Below, piece after piece: positions 1 through 10,173 of a DNA stretch of 64,000 bases. A program made the translations under genes and the position numbers. The DNA lies in contig WBZZ01006897.1 in NCBI GenBank assembly GCA_019918135.1, forward strand, positions 192,501 to 256,500. The letters are read 5' to 3'. The notes under the pieces are model-generated. The model made no database searches and was not told the origin of the DNA. It saw nothing but the letters and a program-made list of their open reading frames with translations. The DNA is from Paulinella micropora (taxonomy: Eukaryota; Cercozoa; Imbricatea; Euglyphida; Paulinellidae). The number at the start of each line of letters is the position of its first letter. Position 1 is the stretch's first letter.

Positions 1-147
1 TAATAAAAACATGTTTTAATATTATTTTTATATGTTCTGCAATCAGTGAATTGATTTCCTTTCATTTCCACACGTTTTCAAAAAAGTCCATATACTTCAT
101 GGAAAATTTCGGAAAAAGGGATACCCCCAAGATTGTCGAATGTTTAG

Positions 148-726
148 TTGGAGGAGGGCGTGGAGCTGGACCCATCCGTCAGTAGCGACGTGAGCCGCGA
201 CGATCCGCGCTGCGTCGGCTACCTGGTGCGCATGCAGGACGTGACGATAGATACCGTTGGCGGCCAGGCGTGGGTGCGAGGCTGCCGGGATCTCGAGTCA
301 ACAGAGACTCCGTTAGCCAAGGGCGCGTGGCGCGTGTTTACGCTGTGGCACAGCGCGAGTTCGCCACGTTTCGTGCAGTTCTGGAGCCGCAGGCAGCACG
401 GCGAGGACGGGGGACTGAGCCTGGCCTTCTGCCTGACGGACTTTTGCGTGCAGGGCTCCGAGTTCGACGACGTGTATGTGCTGTTGTCGCCGACGCCGTT
501 CTGCCCGCTGAACTTCCACCTGCGGAAGCTGTTGTACACGTCGCTGTCGCGCTGCCGGCGCTCGTGCGAGGTGTGGGTGCCGCAGCGCGACCGCGGCGCG
601 ACGTGGCCCCACGACCCAATCGCTTTCTGGCAGCGCGTGCAAAACAGCAGCCACGACGTTCGCACCATCACGGCCAGCCGCCGCGAGGGCTGGCCACTGG
701 CACAGACAGTCCTGTCTGTAGCCTAG
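148..726 (+). pseudogene. GC-rich coding segment, probably 5'-truncated, unknown
   Basis: An open frame of about 190 codons ending in TAG, with gene-like GC-rich composition that begins abruptly next to AT-rich sequence. No ATG stands at its left edge; the first in-frame ATG is at 232, which would give a protein of about 164 residues. It contains several tryptophans and cysteines (for example FTLWHSASSPRFVQFW and LLSPTPFCPLNF) but no domain I recognise. Either the start is at 232 or the 5' part of an older gene has been lost. It is followed by a T-rich and CT-rich spacer and faces the convergent F-box/LRR gene to its right. Confidence that it was coding is moderate; function unknown. Confidence 0.45.
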
Positions 727-981
727 AGGAAGAGAGGAGAAAGGTGTCCGGGCCCTTTTTTTTTGTTTCCTGATATATAAAGCTTTTTTTTTTCTTCTTA
801 GAGCACAGTTCTTTTTTAATACAGACCGGTGTGCAATTTTGTTGCTGCTGTTTTAAAAAAAAAGTTTCATCGTGCAGGGCCTCGACTAGATATCGACCGC
901 TTTGGACAGACTCTCTCTCTCTCTCTTTCTCTCTCTCTTTTGTCTCTCTTTCATCGTCAAAAGTGCGCGCCTCTTTAATTT
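727..981. other. Convergent intergenic spacer with T runs and CT microsatellite
   Basis: This spacer of about 250 bases separates two convergent genes. It holds several T runs, an A run and a CT/CTTT microsatellite around 909-950. No gene or clear hairpin was seen. Confidence 0.5.
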
Positions 982-2284
982 TTAGTCGCAATCGCATTCA
1001 AGATCAACGCCAGGCAGATAATCCTCGAACCATTTCTTGATGATACGCATTGCCGGTTTTGAGGCGGCATTTTCAAACGTTACGACCCCAAGCTTGGGCA
1101 ACCGTTGCAGCAGCGAATAATTGGAGAAACGTGCTGGGGTTCTGATGGCTATCGGGTCCTCGAAGCTAATCGAGAGCTCTGCTAGCTCTGACGGTTCTAG
1201 CTCCGTCAGATGCAACAGGTTGATGGTCTGCCCTGTCGGCAGATTATGCAGGACCAATTTTCGGAGCCGATGCAGCGGGGGCAAGTCTCTCAAGGAGATG
1301 ATAGAACGCGGGCCATCTACCCAGAGAGTTTCTAGCGCGGCTGTGTCTGGCATGGAGGTGCCGACCGTGCCGTTCCCTAGCCACCCATAGTCACGGAGGT
1401 ACAGCTCGCGCAGGCTCTTGCTGTCCAAGTGGTTCAGCACCCCGGTGCCTATCGAAGCGCAGCTCGTTACATCTAGCACGTGCAGGCCCGCGCACCCAAC
1501 AAAATCTGTGTTGGCCAGAGAGCTAGGCCTCTGGCTTTCAACAAGCACGAGCCTCTTGAGAACGCGGAAGCGCGCAAGTAGCCGCCGAAACTGCTCGGGA
1601 GTAAACCCGCAATCGACCAGCTTTAGCTCTTCCATTTCCAGCGGCAGTTCCAGGAACTTGCGACACAGTCCCTCAGCTGTCGCTTCGTCTTCGGGATGTG
1701 ACAAACTAAAACACACTGAACGCAACGTCGGGATCGGCGGCATTCGTAGCCCTTGTCTATCAAAACTGCTCAGCGCAGTACAAGATATCTAGGCCAGAAA
1801 CGCTCTGGGGCCAGTGCTCAAGCCTCAAAGAAAGGTCGTAGACGAAAATTTTGTCGGCGTGCAGGCTGCCTAGGAGACGTAACTTCTCTAAGCCGTTTGG
1901 GCGCTTGGTCTCGAGGACCTCCTTGATTTTCCGCGCAAAGCCTAGCAGATTTACTGTTTTGAAGTGCATGCCCCTGACCAACACGAGTTGTGCTAACGCG
2001 CACATGTCGACGTAGGGGAACGTTACCTTGGCTTCGCTCCAAACCTGTCTGTAGCGCTCGAGGAGCTTTCGAGCGGGGTGGTCAGGGCGATTCCAGTATC
2101 TAAATTCGCTCTTGATTTCGAAATGCTGCTGGACACGCCGACAGACAGTTGCACACGCCAAAATATCTGACAGCGCTAGAAAGGACAGGACCTCCGACCA
2201 GACGTCGCCTGGTAGCTCGAGCAGTGTGTCCGCTCCGACAGTCGGCTCTAACTTTTGCTTCTTGTCCTGGTGCTGAGCACTCAT
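982..2284 (-). CDS. F-box/leucine-rich-repeat protein, interrupted
   Basis: The N-terminal part starts at an ATG at 2284. It has a basic nuclear-localisation-like motif (DKKQKLEP, residues about 7-14) followed by an F-box (LLELPGDVWSEVLSFLALSD, about 22-41, then an ATVCRRV-like segment). The rest has LRR-type segments (LEKLRLLGSL, MEELKLVDCGF, LRKLVLHNLP, LRELYLRDYG). In eukaryotes F-box proteins join SCF ubiquitin ligases and the LRR part binds the target, so a role in redirecting host protein turnover is plausible but inferred. The reading is interrupted about once, although the downstream part also has an ATG of its own. It is the first of a run of three leftward genes and one of several F-box/LRR genes in the window. 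Confidence 0.7.
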
Positions 2285-2953
2285 TGTTTTTGCTCCCTGA
2301 CTGTTTGCTCCCCACCCCCTTTCTTACCTGCCTTTTTTTTTTCTTTCTTTCTTTCTTTCTTGCTTAAAAAAAAATCAAGCCACGACGCCAACTTCAACCT
2401 TTCACTCACCTCTACAATTGCACACCCCGCACACAGACACACGCCATGCGCCCCCCCCCCCCTTCCCTCCCCTTCCCCCCAATTGTCACCAAGCTAGGGC
2501 TCGGCTTCATCCCCTCCCGTTCGTTCGTTCTTTTTTCCCTTCACCCCCCTTGCCGTGCTCTCCCTCCGGCAGGAACAAAAAAAAAAGGAGACCGCCCCTC
2601 ACTTGCGCCTCTCCTCCCCCCCCCCCTCCACCTCCCCACTTTTTTCTTTTGTTGCGCGAGAAAAAGTGCGAAAGGGAGAGGGGGGGGGGGCGGGGGGCAG
2701 GAAAGTGCGAAAGGGGGGGGGGGGCGGGGCGGGGGGGGGGGGGGGGGGACAGGAAAGTGCGAAAGGATGGGGGGCCGCAACCTGCAGGCGCGGCCCCCCC
2801 CCCCCCCCCCTCTCCTCTCTGTCGTTTCTTTTCTCTGGTCCTGTCCAGGCCACAACATGGGCCGAAAGGATACAGACCCCACGAATCCGGCGGGTAGTGC
2901 CAGCAGCAGTGGGCAGCGCCTTTTCAGGCCGGACAGATCTACAAAAACAAGAA
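2285..2953. other. Low-complexity intergenic region with G/C homopolymers
   Basis: Between the F-box/LRR start and a small rightward frame the DNA is made of TTTC repeats, long C runs and G runs of 8-20 bases with GGGAAAGTGCGAAAGG-like repeats (about 2664-2770). Long frames here are proline/glycine-only artefacts. It should contain the upstream region of the 2284 leftward gene. An ATG at 2857 opens only a short frame. Confidence 0.5.
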
Positions 2954-3349
2954 ATGGCGGACTTTAGGCTGCAGCACGCGGTAGACGTGGTCATAGAGCT
3001 CTTACAACAAGACGCGGCCTCGGTTGGCGGTTGGCAAACCAGAACGTCGATCGGGGCTCCGGCTGACAATGCGGCAGAGCAAATCACGTACTTGCGGGCC
3101 TGGCGAACGACCCGGCCCGCCAAAGTGCAGACGTTGCGGCACAAGATAGCTGCGTTGAAGCAGGAGCAGAACTACTGGTTCGAAAAACGCCCGGACCAAA
3201 CGTACGATGGCCAGGCCCACATCTCGCGGCTGGACCCAAATAAATTTAGGGGGGGTGGGGCAGCGGCTCTCTCTCTCTTTGGTCGCTATTCTCTCTCTCT
3301 CTCTTTGGTCTGGCGTTTCCTTTTTTCTGATTTGTGTGCAAAGAATTAA
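2954..3349 (+). CDS. Small unknown protein
   Basis: ATG at 2954 opens a frame of about 131 codons whose first 100 residues look like a real helical protein (ADFRLQHAVDVVIELLQQD, AEQITYLRAWRTTRPAKVQT, HKIAALKQEQNYWFEKRPD). The last 30 residues run into G-rich and CT-rich low-complexity DNA and are less convincing. Sequence resembling a 3' signal (AATAAA, at about 3239) lies inside the predicted end, so the true 3' end may be earlier. No family recognised. It may be a fragment of a longer gene. Confidence 0.4.
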   Translation: MADFRLQHAVDVVIELLQQDAASVGGWQTRTSIGAPADNAAEQITYLRAWRTTRPAKVQTLRHKIAALKQEQNYWFEKRPDQTYDGQAHISRLDPNKFRGGGAAALSLFGRYSLSLSLVWRFLFSDLCAKN

Positions 3350-3593
3350 TTCGGCCAAGAATGGAAGGGGGGAACGAAAAGGGTCTGGAAGGCTTTTTAA
3401 CGAAAAAAGAGGGGGAGGGGGGAGGGAGAAGGGGGCTGTTTTCTTTCCCCATTAAAAAGCTATTCTTCTTGCCTAAGTTCTGGCATTTTTCTACCCTGAC
3501 AATTGTGTTTGTCCCTACTTGCGTTTTCTTTATAATTTTTTTTTGCAAGGGCGCTGAAAATCACGAACCCCCCCCCCCCCTTCCCATGAATCA
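3350..3593. other. Convergent spacer
   Basis: About 240 bases of A/T runs and GGGAGGGGGGAGGG-like purine tracts between a small rightward frame and a leftward gene. No gene seen. Confidence 0.45.
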
Positions 3594-3606
3594 CTAGCTC
3601 ATGATT
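3589..3606. terminator. Small inverted repeat at gene end
   Basis: AATCA and TGATT arms surround the stop codon of the leftward gene that ends at 3594. It belongs to the set of small hairpins seen at many gene ends in this window. Confidence 0.35.
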
Positions 3607-5144
3607 GTACAGTTGTCTATTTCTAGAGAGGCCTTGCTCTGGAACCGGCGCAGGCGCATGTGACTGACCTGCAATTTGACGTTCTCTGCGGCATTGACTA
3701 CTTCGACTCTCACCACCTGCATCTCTTTGTAAAGTTCTTGGCAGCCTTCGATTCGTATGGAAGGGGTTCTCAGACCTTGTAGAATCAGAACTCGGTTGTG
3801 CTGGGGTTTGTTGCTGTCAAAGATCTCATCACTTCCATGGGCTTTGAATTTTATGATGAGTGGCGGCAGCGACAAGGAATCGGGGGTCTGTGTGATGGTG
3901 ATAGTCATGCCTGGTGACTGGTCGTTTAAGCTGTCGTCGTCGTTCTCGTATGCTTCAAGGTCTTCGATCTCGATCATGGCCTGCCGGGCACTGTTACGCG
4001 AGCACAGCTCAACCTTCGACAGATTGCTTGTATCCACAAGTCGCAAGAAGAAGGTGTCGATGGGCTGCCTTGGCCAAAACCACCTGATCGACTTGAGGTT
4101 GTTTATGGCTAGCTCGACTGTTTTGAGCACGCTTTCGGGGGAATTGCGTCCTATTTCCCACTCCGTTTCTTTTCCTTCCAACATCAAATCGTTTCGAAGA
4201 CTGAAGCTAGAGAGACGGGGGTACTTGCGTAAACAAGCATCCAGGAATTCTTGGTACCCTCTTTGTTGGTTTCCAGCGTGCATTTCTATTTCCGTCACTT
4301 CTAGGCCTTGTGACACCTGGAAGCAACTTACGGACCCGAAGTCATCACGACTAACGATGGTGTGCGAAAGGGCAGGCTGTATCGCTCGGTAAGGTACGGG
4401 AAGAAGCAGCTTCACAGGAACATCCTGCCACCCGTTTTTTTGCCACGCAGCGGTGGTCTTTTTAAGCACGAATTGAGGGTCGAGTGCGGTCGGCCCCCAG
4501 CGCCAAAGGGCTACTTGGACATCGATCAGATTTTGGGGTGTGGGCTCGAACAAACCTGCGCTGTTTTTCCCAAGTTGCAATCCCTTCAGGTCTTTCTGTG
4601 CCAGCCCCTGCCACATTAACTGTTCCAGTTGTTGTCGCAGGAGATGCATGTTGGCATTAGGGTCCGAATGCCTTGCTTGCAGTAGCTGCAAAGAGTTACA
4701 GTTGCAACAGCGGCAGGGTCGCAGCTTGTGCAGCAGTCTGCTGACAATTGGGTACTTCTCCAGTGTGCACTTACCTGCAAGCTTGACTGATTCCGTCAGA
4801 TAGGCAAACAGCCTGCTAGCAACGTCGTTGATCATCTTGCGTTGTTGCTGCTGGTCAGCATCCGCGTGGCTACCGGCATTTGTCACCACCAGTTTGACAG
4901 GCGTTTGTTTCAGCAGCTTCGTGCACAACAGACTGGTCTCTCTGCTGCCCAAGCCTTTGTTGTCAGACGGTAAGTAAAAGCGTACAGCGCCAGCGAAACG
5001 CGCGGCGGCCTGTGGTTCGGCCTGTTGGCACAATGCGCGATTCGGTCGGCTGTTGGGCGGCAGGTCAAGGCAAAGACCGCAGAGTTGATGAACGGTTTCC
5101 GTCTTGCGCTTCTTGTTCGCCTGAGGATTGTCTGCTGCCGACAT
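3594..5144 (-). CDS. Unknown nuclear protein with LRR-like C-terminal half
   Basis: An intact protein of 516 residues starting at the ATG at 5144. The N-terminus carries the basic motif ANKKRKTETV (residues about 9-18), a textbook monopartite nuclear-localisation signal. A cysteine cluster (LRPCRCCNCNSL) lies near residue 150. The C-terminal half alternates short leucine-rich strands (LKTVELAINNLKSIRWF, LSKVELCSRN, MQVVRVEVVNAAENVKLQV) in the manner of a divergent LRR or beta-solenoid, like the 766-codon frame at 61-63 kb. No F-box seen. A short inverted repeat spans its stop codon. The upstream ATG choice is supported by the AT-rich leader directly before it. Function unknown; a nuclear adaptor is a guess. 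Confidence 0.7.
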   Translation of the reverse strand: MSAADNPQANKKRKTETVHQLCGLCLDLPPNSRPNRALCQQAEPQAAARFAGAVRFYLPSDNKGLGSRETSLLCTKLLKQTPVKLVVTNAGSHADADQQQQRKMINDVASRLFAYLTESVKLAGKCTLEKYPIVSRLLHKLRPCRCCNCNSLQLLQARHSDPNANMHLLRQQLEQLMWQGLAQKDLKGLQLGKNSAGLFEPTPQNLIDVQVALWRWGPTALDPQFVLKKTTAAWQKNGWQDVPVKLLLPVPYRAIQPALSHTIVSRDDFGSVSCFQVSQGLEVTEIEMHAGNQQRGYQEFLDACLRKYPRLSSFSLRNDLMLEGKETEWEIGRNSPESVLKTVELAINNLKSIRWFWPRQPIDTFFLRLVDTSNLSKVELCSRNSARQAMIEIEDLEAYENDDDSLNDQSPGMTITITQTPDSLSLPPLIIKFKAHGSDEIFDSNKPQHNRVLILQGLRTPSIRIEGCQELYKEMQVVRVEVVNAAENVKLQVSHMRLRRFQSKASLEIDNCTIMS

Positions 5145-5393
5145 CTTTTTCTTTATTAATACTACTTGGTTATTAAAGCTCAGACACGAAAAAAAAATCT
5201 GTCGGCAAAAGCAAGCCCTTTTCTCCCTCCCCTCAGTCCCCCCAGTCCCCCCCTCCGCGATGAAACAAAGGCCCAAAAAAAAAGATCTGACTAAAAAAAA
5301 CGTTCATTCAGGTTTTAGTGGATTTTTTTTAAGAGCCCAAAAAAAGTTTTTGACACAATCTTCTGTCGATATTTAATGACTGTTCACTGCTTT

Positions 5394-6700
5394 TTAAACG
5401 TGCTTGGCGCGCTTGTTGGCACCTGTTTCAACGTGCTGCAAGACTACCGACCGGCCTCTTTGGCTACACGCGTACCGGAACAGCTTGTAAGAGACCAGGC
5501 CGCTGGAGTGGATCTCGCCGTTGACTTTGTCGTGGCTGTCGTAAAAGATAATTTGCGAGAGCTCACGGACCTCTTTCATCAGGCCCTCCGTCCCCGCTAT
5601 CAGTTGGAAGCCGCTGGCGCCGGGCGCAGAGACCCCGTCCTGCATCTTGCGCAAACAGCTTACCAAATCGCTGCCGTGGTCGTCTCCAACCTCGTCGTCG
5701 GGATGATCCGGGAGCGTGCGCAGCCACAGCCCGTGCGTGTCCAGCACCATGAAATCACGGCTGCCGCCGTGGTTGGCGCTCATGAGTAGAATGCCGAGGT
5801 TTGGCCACCTGAACGCCTTCAACGGTCTGAAGCCCAGGCTCAGTTCCAGCTCCGCCGCCAACGCAGCGCACAGCGACGGGCTGTCGTTCAAGGGCGTGAA
5901 GTCTTGGAACCAATCTCGAAACAAACCGATGCGCAGGTGGTAGCTTTCGCGGAGCTGAGCAAGCATCTTGTCGGACAAATGGTTCGCGCTGACCTTGTCC
6001 GTAGTTTCATAAAATTCCACGCCAAGTGAAGGTTGTTGACTTGCGGAATGACGTCGTCCCGCAAGGGCTGTAGCCAGCACGGCTGAGGGTGCACAACCGC
6101 GGTAACGTAGTCGCCCACAAATACCAGGCCGCAATGACTGGTGGCAAAGATTTTGTTCACGGTGCCAACCGGCCAGGGCGGAACGTAGCCCTCGTCCAGG
6201 AGCCGGGCCACGTCGATCACCTCGAACCAGTTGAAACAATTGCCCGGCACAAACGTCTCCAACAGATCGGCGGCGGCGCCGCGGGCCAACGTGTGGCAGG
6301 CGAACAGGTACACTTGGTACAGCTGGCGGACGCTGACGTCGATCGTCGGGCACGAGAGGTACCACACGCGCTGTCGGGCCGACGACGTCACCTGCAACGC
6401 CAGCTTGTCAACCGGGACAGTCGTTAGCAGGTGCAGCGCGCGCACGATCGTGCGGTACAACTGGTATCGGAGCGGCAGGTCGAGTTTCGCGTTGTTGGTG
6501 CAGGCCTTGGGGAACTCGACGCGGAGCACAAAGGGCATGAGACGGCTGATCTCGCGGTGGATAACGCCCAGGTCGCCAAACTCGTTGAACTGGCCCAGGC
6601 TCGAAGACGGAGAACCAGACTTCGCAGCAATGATCTTGCCCTTGTTTTCGCGGGTCTTGTTCTTGTTGAAAAATTGCGGGAGGATACAGACGCGTGACAT
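5394..6700 (-). CDS. Unknown protein, interrupted
   Basis: Starts at an ATG at 6700. The coding-like region of about 430 codons has a mixed alpha/beta look (VDKLALQVTSSARQRVWYLS, VRQLYQVYLFACHTLARGAA, NKIFATSHCGLVFVGDYVTA, DFMVLDTHGLWLRTLPDHPD). The C-terminus ends in GANKRAKHV, a basic motif like the nuclear-localisation motifs found at the N-termini of its neighbours. The GLVFVGDYV and FMVLDTHGLWLRTL blocks are reminiscent of cyclic beta-strand proteins, but I do not recognise a family. It is interrupted about once. It is the gene immediately left of the 6.9-8.9 kb repeat zone and is transcribed away from it. Confidence 0.6.
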
Positions 6701-6945
6701 CAAATTTTCTTTTTGTTTTGGGGGGAAGGGGGGGAAGTCTGAAGAGATTCAACACAAAAAAAACAAACAAACCATAAAAAGGATGCACGACAGAGAAGCG
6801 AGACAGACAACACACACACGCAAACCAAGAAGGAATCTTGCAACATGTGTGCACAGCTCCACCCCCAAAAAAAAGTCAACAATCAGTGTACACACTAAAA
6901 CAGACTTTTTACGCACACACCAATCAGAACAAACCTTTACACAAC

Positions 6946-7048
6946 ACACGACTGTACACGACTGTACACACGACTGTACACACGACTGTACACACGACTG
7001 TACACACGACTGTACACGACTGTACACACGACTGTACACGACTGTACA
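6946..7048. repeat. Tandem 12-bp repeat (CACGACTGTACA)
   Basis: About nine copies of ACGACTGTACAC with spacing that varies between 10 and 14 bases. The unit contains GTAC with flanking symmetry (TGTACA), so each copy holds a small palindrome. Confidence 0.8.
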
Positions 7049-7077
7049 CAAACACACACACAAACACACAAACACAA

Positions 7078-7110
<33 letters not shown>

Positions 7111-7139
7111 CACACAAACACACAAACACACACACACAA

Positions 7140-7170
<31 letters not shown>

Positions 7171-7300
7171 CAAACACACACACAAACACAAACACACACA
7201 CACACAAACACACACACAAACACAAACACACACACACACACAAACACACACACAAACACACACACAAACACACACACAAACACACAAACACACACAATCT
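7049..7300. repeat. CA/CAAA microsatellite
   Basis: About 250 bases of (CA)n broken regularly by CAAA. It is one arm of the repeat zone; the complementary TG-rich array lies beyond the hairpin units. Confidence 0.85.
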
Positions 7301-7461
7301 CCAAGAATCTTGCAAAAACACACACATCACAGACAGAAACACATACACACACGCACATACTCAGGGTTATACTTTTTGCAAAAGAAAGCACAGCAATACA
7401 AGCAGCAGGGGAGGGAAGGGGGGGGGGGCCGTAGTAGTTGTTGCGCTGCGCAATGCCGCTA

Positions 7462-7905
7462 ACATTGCGAAAAATACAATGTTGCCAACATTGCGAAAAA
7501 TACAATGTTGGCAACATTGGGTTTTTCGCAATGGGAAGTTTTTTGGTTTGGCCCCCCCCCTCTTGCCTCCCTTACATTGCGGAAAATACAATGTTGCCAA
7601 CATTGCGGAAAATACAATGTTGCCAACATTGGGTTTTTCGCAATGGGAGGTTTTTTGATTCGGCCCCCCCTCTTGCCTCCCTTACATTGCGAAAAATACA
7701 ATGTTGCCAACATTGTGAAAAATACAATGTTGGCAACATTGGGTTTTTCGCAATGGGAGGTTTTTGGTTCGGCCCCCCCTCTTGCCTCCTTTACATTGCG
7801 AAAAATACAATGTTGCTAACATTGTGAAAAATACAATGTTGGCAACATTGGGTTTTTCGCAATAGGAGGTTTTTTGGTTTGGCCCCCTCCCCTGTCTCGC
7901 CTCCC
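7462..7905. repeat. Four tandem units of about 110 bp, each with a hairpin
   Basis: Units begin near 7462, 7574, 7684 and 7793. Each contains two copies of a TACAATGTTG(G/C)CAACATTG palindrome, TTGCGAAAAA and TTTTTCGCAA arms that can enclose it (for example 7491-7531), then a T-rich and C-rich tail ending in CTTGCCTCC. The fourth unit is the most diverged at its right end. The design (direct repeats that each carry an imperfect palindrome) is like the homologous regions of several large DNA viruses. Confidence 0.8.
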
Positions 7906-8045
7906 TTGCAATCGTTGTACGTCCCTTTTCCGAGGTACAACCCCTTTCCTGATTGTGCTGTGTGTAGAGGTTGCATGGTGTGTCAAGGGTATGTTTTCTG
8001 TTGGGTTGCATGCGTGTTTTGAGAGTGCGTAAGGTTTTTGTTTTT

Positions 8046-8905
8046 CGTTGTTGGTGTATGTGTATGTAACCATGGAGTGTGCGTGTGTGTGTAAGGGTTT
8101 TTTCTTCGTTGTGTGTGTGTGTGTGCTTTGTGTGTGTGTACGTGTGTGTGTGCTTTGTGTGTGTAAGGATTTTGTTTTCGTTGTGTGTGTGTATGTGTGC
8201 TTTGTGTGTGTGTAAGGATTTTGTTTTCGTTGTGTGTGTGTGTGTGCTTTGTGTGTGTGCTTTGTGTGTGAAAGGATTTTGTTTTCGTTGTGTGTGTGTG
8301 TGTGTGCCTTGCATGTACGTGTGTGTGTACGTGTGTACGTGTGTAAGGGTTTTGTTTCCGTTGTGTGCGTGTACGTGTGTGCTTGGTGTGTGAGGGTTTT
8401 GTTTTCGTTGTGTGTGCGTGTACGTGTGTGCCATTTGTGTCTTTGGGTCGCATGTGTATACAGAAAGATATGTTTCTTGGATTTGCGTGTATGGCAGCGT
8501 GCAGAGGTTACTTTCTTGGGATTCTGTGTAGAACATATTCGCTTGGGGGTTGTCACATCGCATCTACGTGTGCGTGCTTGAGCTGCGTGTGCAGAAGTGG
8601 CTCTTTGACTTTTGTAGAAGTTAGTTCTTTAAGTTGTGTGTGTGTGTATAGATCTCTCTCCATTTCTCTCTCTCTCTCACTCTCACGTGCTCTGTGGTCT
8701 TTGACCTTTCGTGTGTATGCGAGAGTGTGCGTGCGTGTGTGTGTGTGTGTGTGTGCGTGTTTATAGAGTTTGTGCGTGTATGGTATGCGTATGTCAATTT
8801 TTCTTTTTTTGACGTGTATGTATGTGTATGTGTGTATGTGTTTCTGTCTGTGATGTATGTGTGTGTACGTGTGTATGTATGTGTGTGTGTGTGTGTTTAG
8901 TAGTG
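8046..8905. repeat. TG-rich array with phased AAGGATTTTGTTTTCGTTG spacers
   Basis: About 850 bases of (TG)n. In the first half the TG runs are separated by six near-identical copies of an AAGG(A/G)TTTTGTTTTCGTTG block (near 8092, 8165, 8211, 8271, 8345 and 8393), at spacings of roughly 45-75 bases. The second half has weaker repeats and a CTCTCT run near 8650-8685. The array ends just before the start of the next gene. Confidence 0.75.
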
Positions 8906-8943
8906 CAAAACCTAATACCCTGCGCGAACCTTCCGCCGCCCCT

Positions 8944-10173
8944 ATGCTCTCCGCCAAGCACCCGTGCACTCCCCCCTCCTCGCCCGTGACCAAACGCGCC
9001 AAGCTGTCGAACCCAGAAGAAGATACAAAGGGCCCGACTGCCGACCATCAAGGAGCTCTCGGACGTTGCCCGCCAGAGGTTGCGTCCGCTGGCTACACCG
9101 TCGGAGAGCCAGACAGAACCTACCCGCTCGACGTGTTCACCAACAGCCTCAACGAGGGTATCAACGGCAACCACCGCCTCGCTGACCTGCGGGTCTCTTC
9201 CTGTCGCCAAGAAAAATACGTGCAGGTCGAGCTACGCGTGCATGGCCCCGGCCTACCAAGCGGCCCGGACCAACCTCAGCGGCCAGTCACAGTGCTACGC
9301 GCACGCCGTCGGGTGCCCAAGGGCCTGCCGGCAGAAGAAATACGGGCCTACCTCAAGGAGCAAGTTGCACGGTGTGTCTCTGACGAAACCCTCCGCTGGC
9401 TGCGCGAAGAGGTCAATATTCACGACAACTCTGATTTCTATTTGTACAAGGGCTTGGATCCGAACGAGGATCAAGAAAACAGAGACAACTGCCTGGATGT
9501 GCAATACGCTACGCGCTACGTGCAATGGGTAGGGCCGCCGCACCCTGCGCTGCCCTAGTTCCAGGCGATTTACCGCACTCAAGAAGCCAGCCTGTTACCG
9601 CGCGAGGTCCTGAGCGATTTGGGCAAGGAGCTGGACGACAAGTACGACCGGCATGAACATCTCGACTTTTCTCTGGAACTCACCTGTTTACAGAATTGCC
9701 TGGCGTCTGCAGAGGCCAAGATTGGCACCCTGTGGCTCGTGGTTAACACGCGCCCCTTTCATCACCTCGTACAAGTGTACCTAGAACTTCGTAACCGCCA
9801 CAGTTGCTCTGGCCGACGCGCCGGTGATGTCGTCATGCTGTTGGCACAACGTACCTTGGATCCTTGGAGAGGCGAGGATGTCCGGGCTTACGTCCTGGGC
9901 CACGCCAATCTGTTTACCGGGCAGACTACCCTGGCCTGGCTCAAGAGAGTTGTTACGACCCTGGGCTGGGGTGACAACCTGTACAAAAGACTGGACCCTA
10001 CCCAGACCACCAGAAATGCCGACGGCAGCGCGCGATGCTTTAAACTCGTTTGCCCGGAGATGAGCTCGGTGTGGCCGCTACACCCCGAATTGCTGGGCGA
10101 CGCGGATAAGAACAATTGCGCAACAACGGCTAGCGACGACGACGACGACGACGACGACGGCATCATCAGCTAG
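8944..10173 (+). CDS. Unknown nuclear protein with internal duplication, interrupted
   Basis: The ATG at 8944 directly follows the TG array. The N-terminus has PPSSPVTKRAKLSNPEED, a nuclear-localisation-like motif at residues about 9-20. Two related halves of roughly 150-170 residues follow: the first has EEIRAYLKEQV, TLRWLREEV, LYKGLDPNED and PPHPALP, the second has EDVRAYVLGHA, TLAWLKRVV, LYKRLDPTQT and PLHPELL, in the same order and spacing. The protein ends in an acidic aspartate run (DDDDDDDD) encoded by a GAC microsatellite. The reading is interrupted about once. No family recognised. It is the first rightward gene beside the repeat zone, so it may be an early gene, by inference from position only. 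Confidence 0.65.

Larger units (their letters stand above)
6701..8943. promoter_or_regulatory. Large divergent intergenic repeat zone (candidate origin/enhancer)
   Basis: This 2.2-kb non-coding region separates a leftward gene (start 6700) from a rightward gene (start 8944). In order it contains an A-rich leader, a 12-bp tandem repeat, a CA/CAAA array, four 110-bp units each with a long hairpin, a unique stretch of about 140 bases, and an 850-bp TG-rich array. The CA array on the left and the TG array on the right are in opposite orientation around the hairpins. Frames that cross it encode only THTHT- or VCVCV-type repeats and are artefacts. Confidence 0.6.

Noticed and set aside
219-671. Antisense frames over the first coding segment
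   Set aside because: Shadow frames in GC-rich DNA, with arginine/alanine-rich low-complexity translation.
2418-2897. Proline/glycine-rich open frames
   Set aside because: They cross C and G homopolymers only; no consistent coding signal.
7462-7905. CRISPR array
   Set aside because: The units are contiguous repeats of about 110 bp with no unique spacers, and no cas-like gene is near.
7030-8900. Open frames encoding THTHT..., VCVCV... and similar
   Set aside because: They are translations of CA/TG microsatellite in both strands and have no start context or composition of a real protein.
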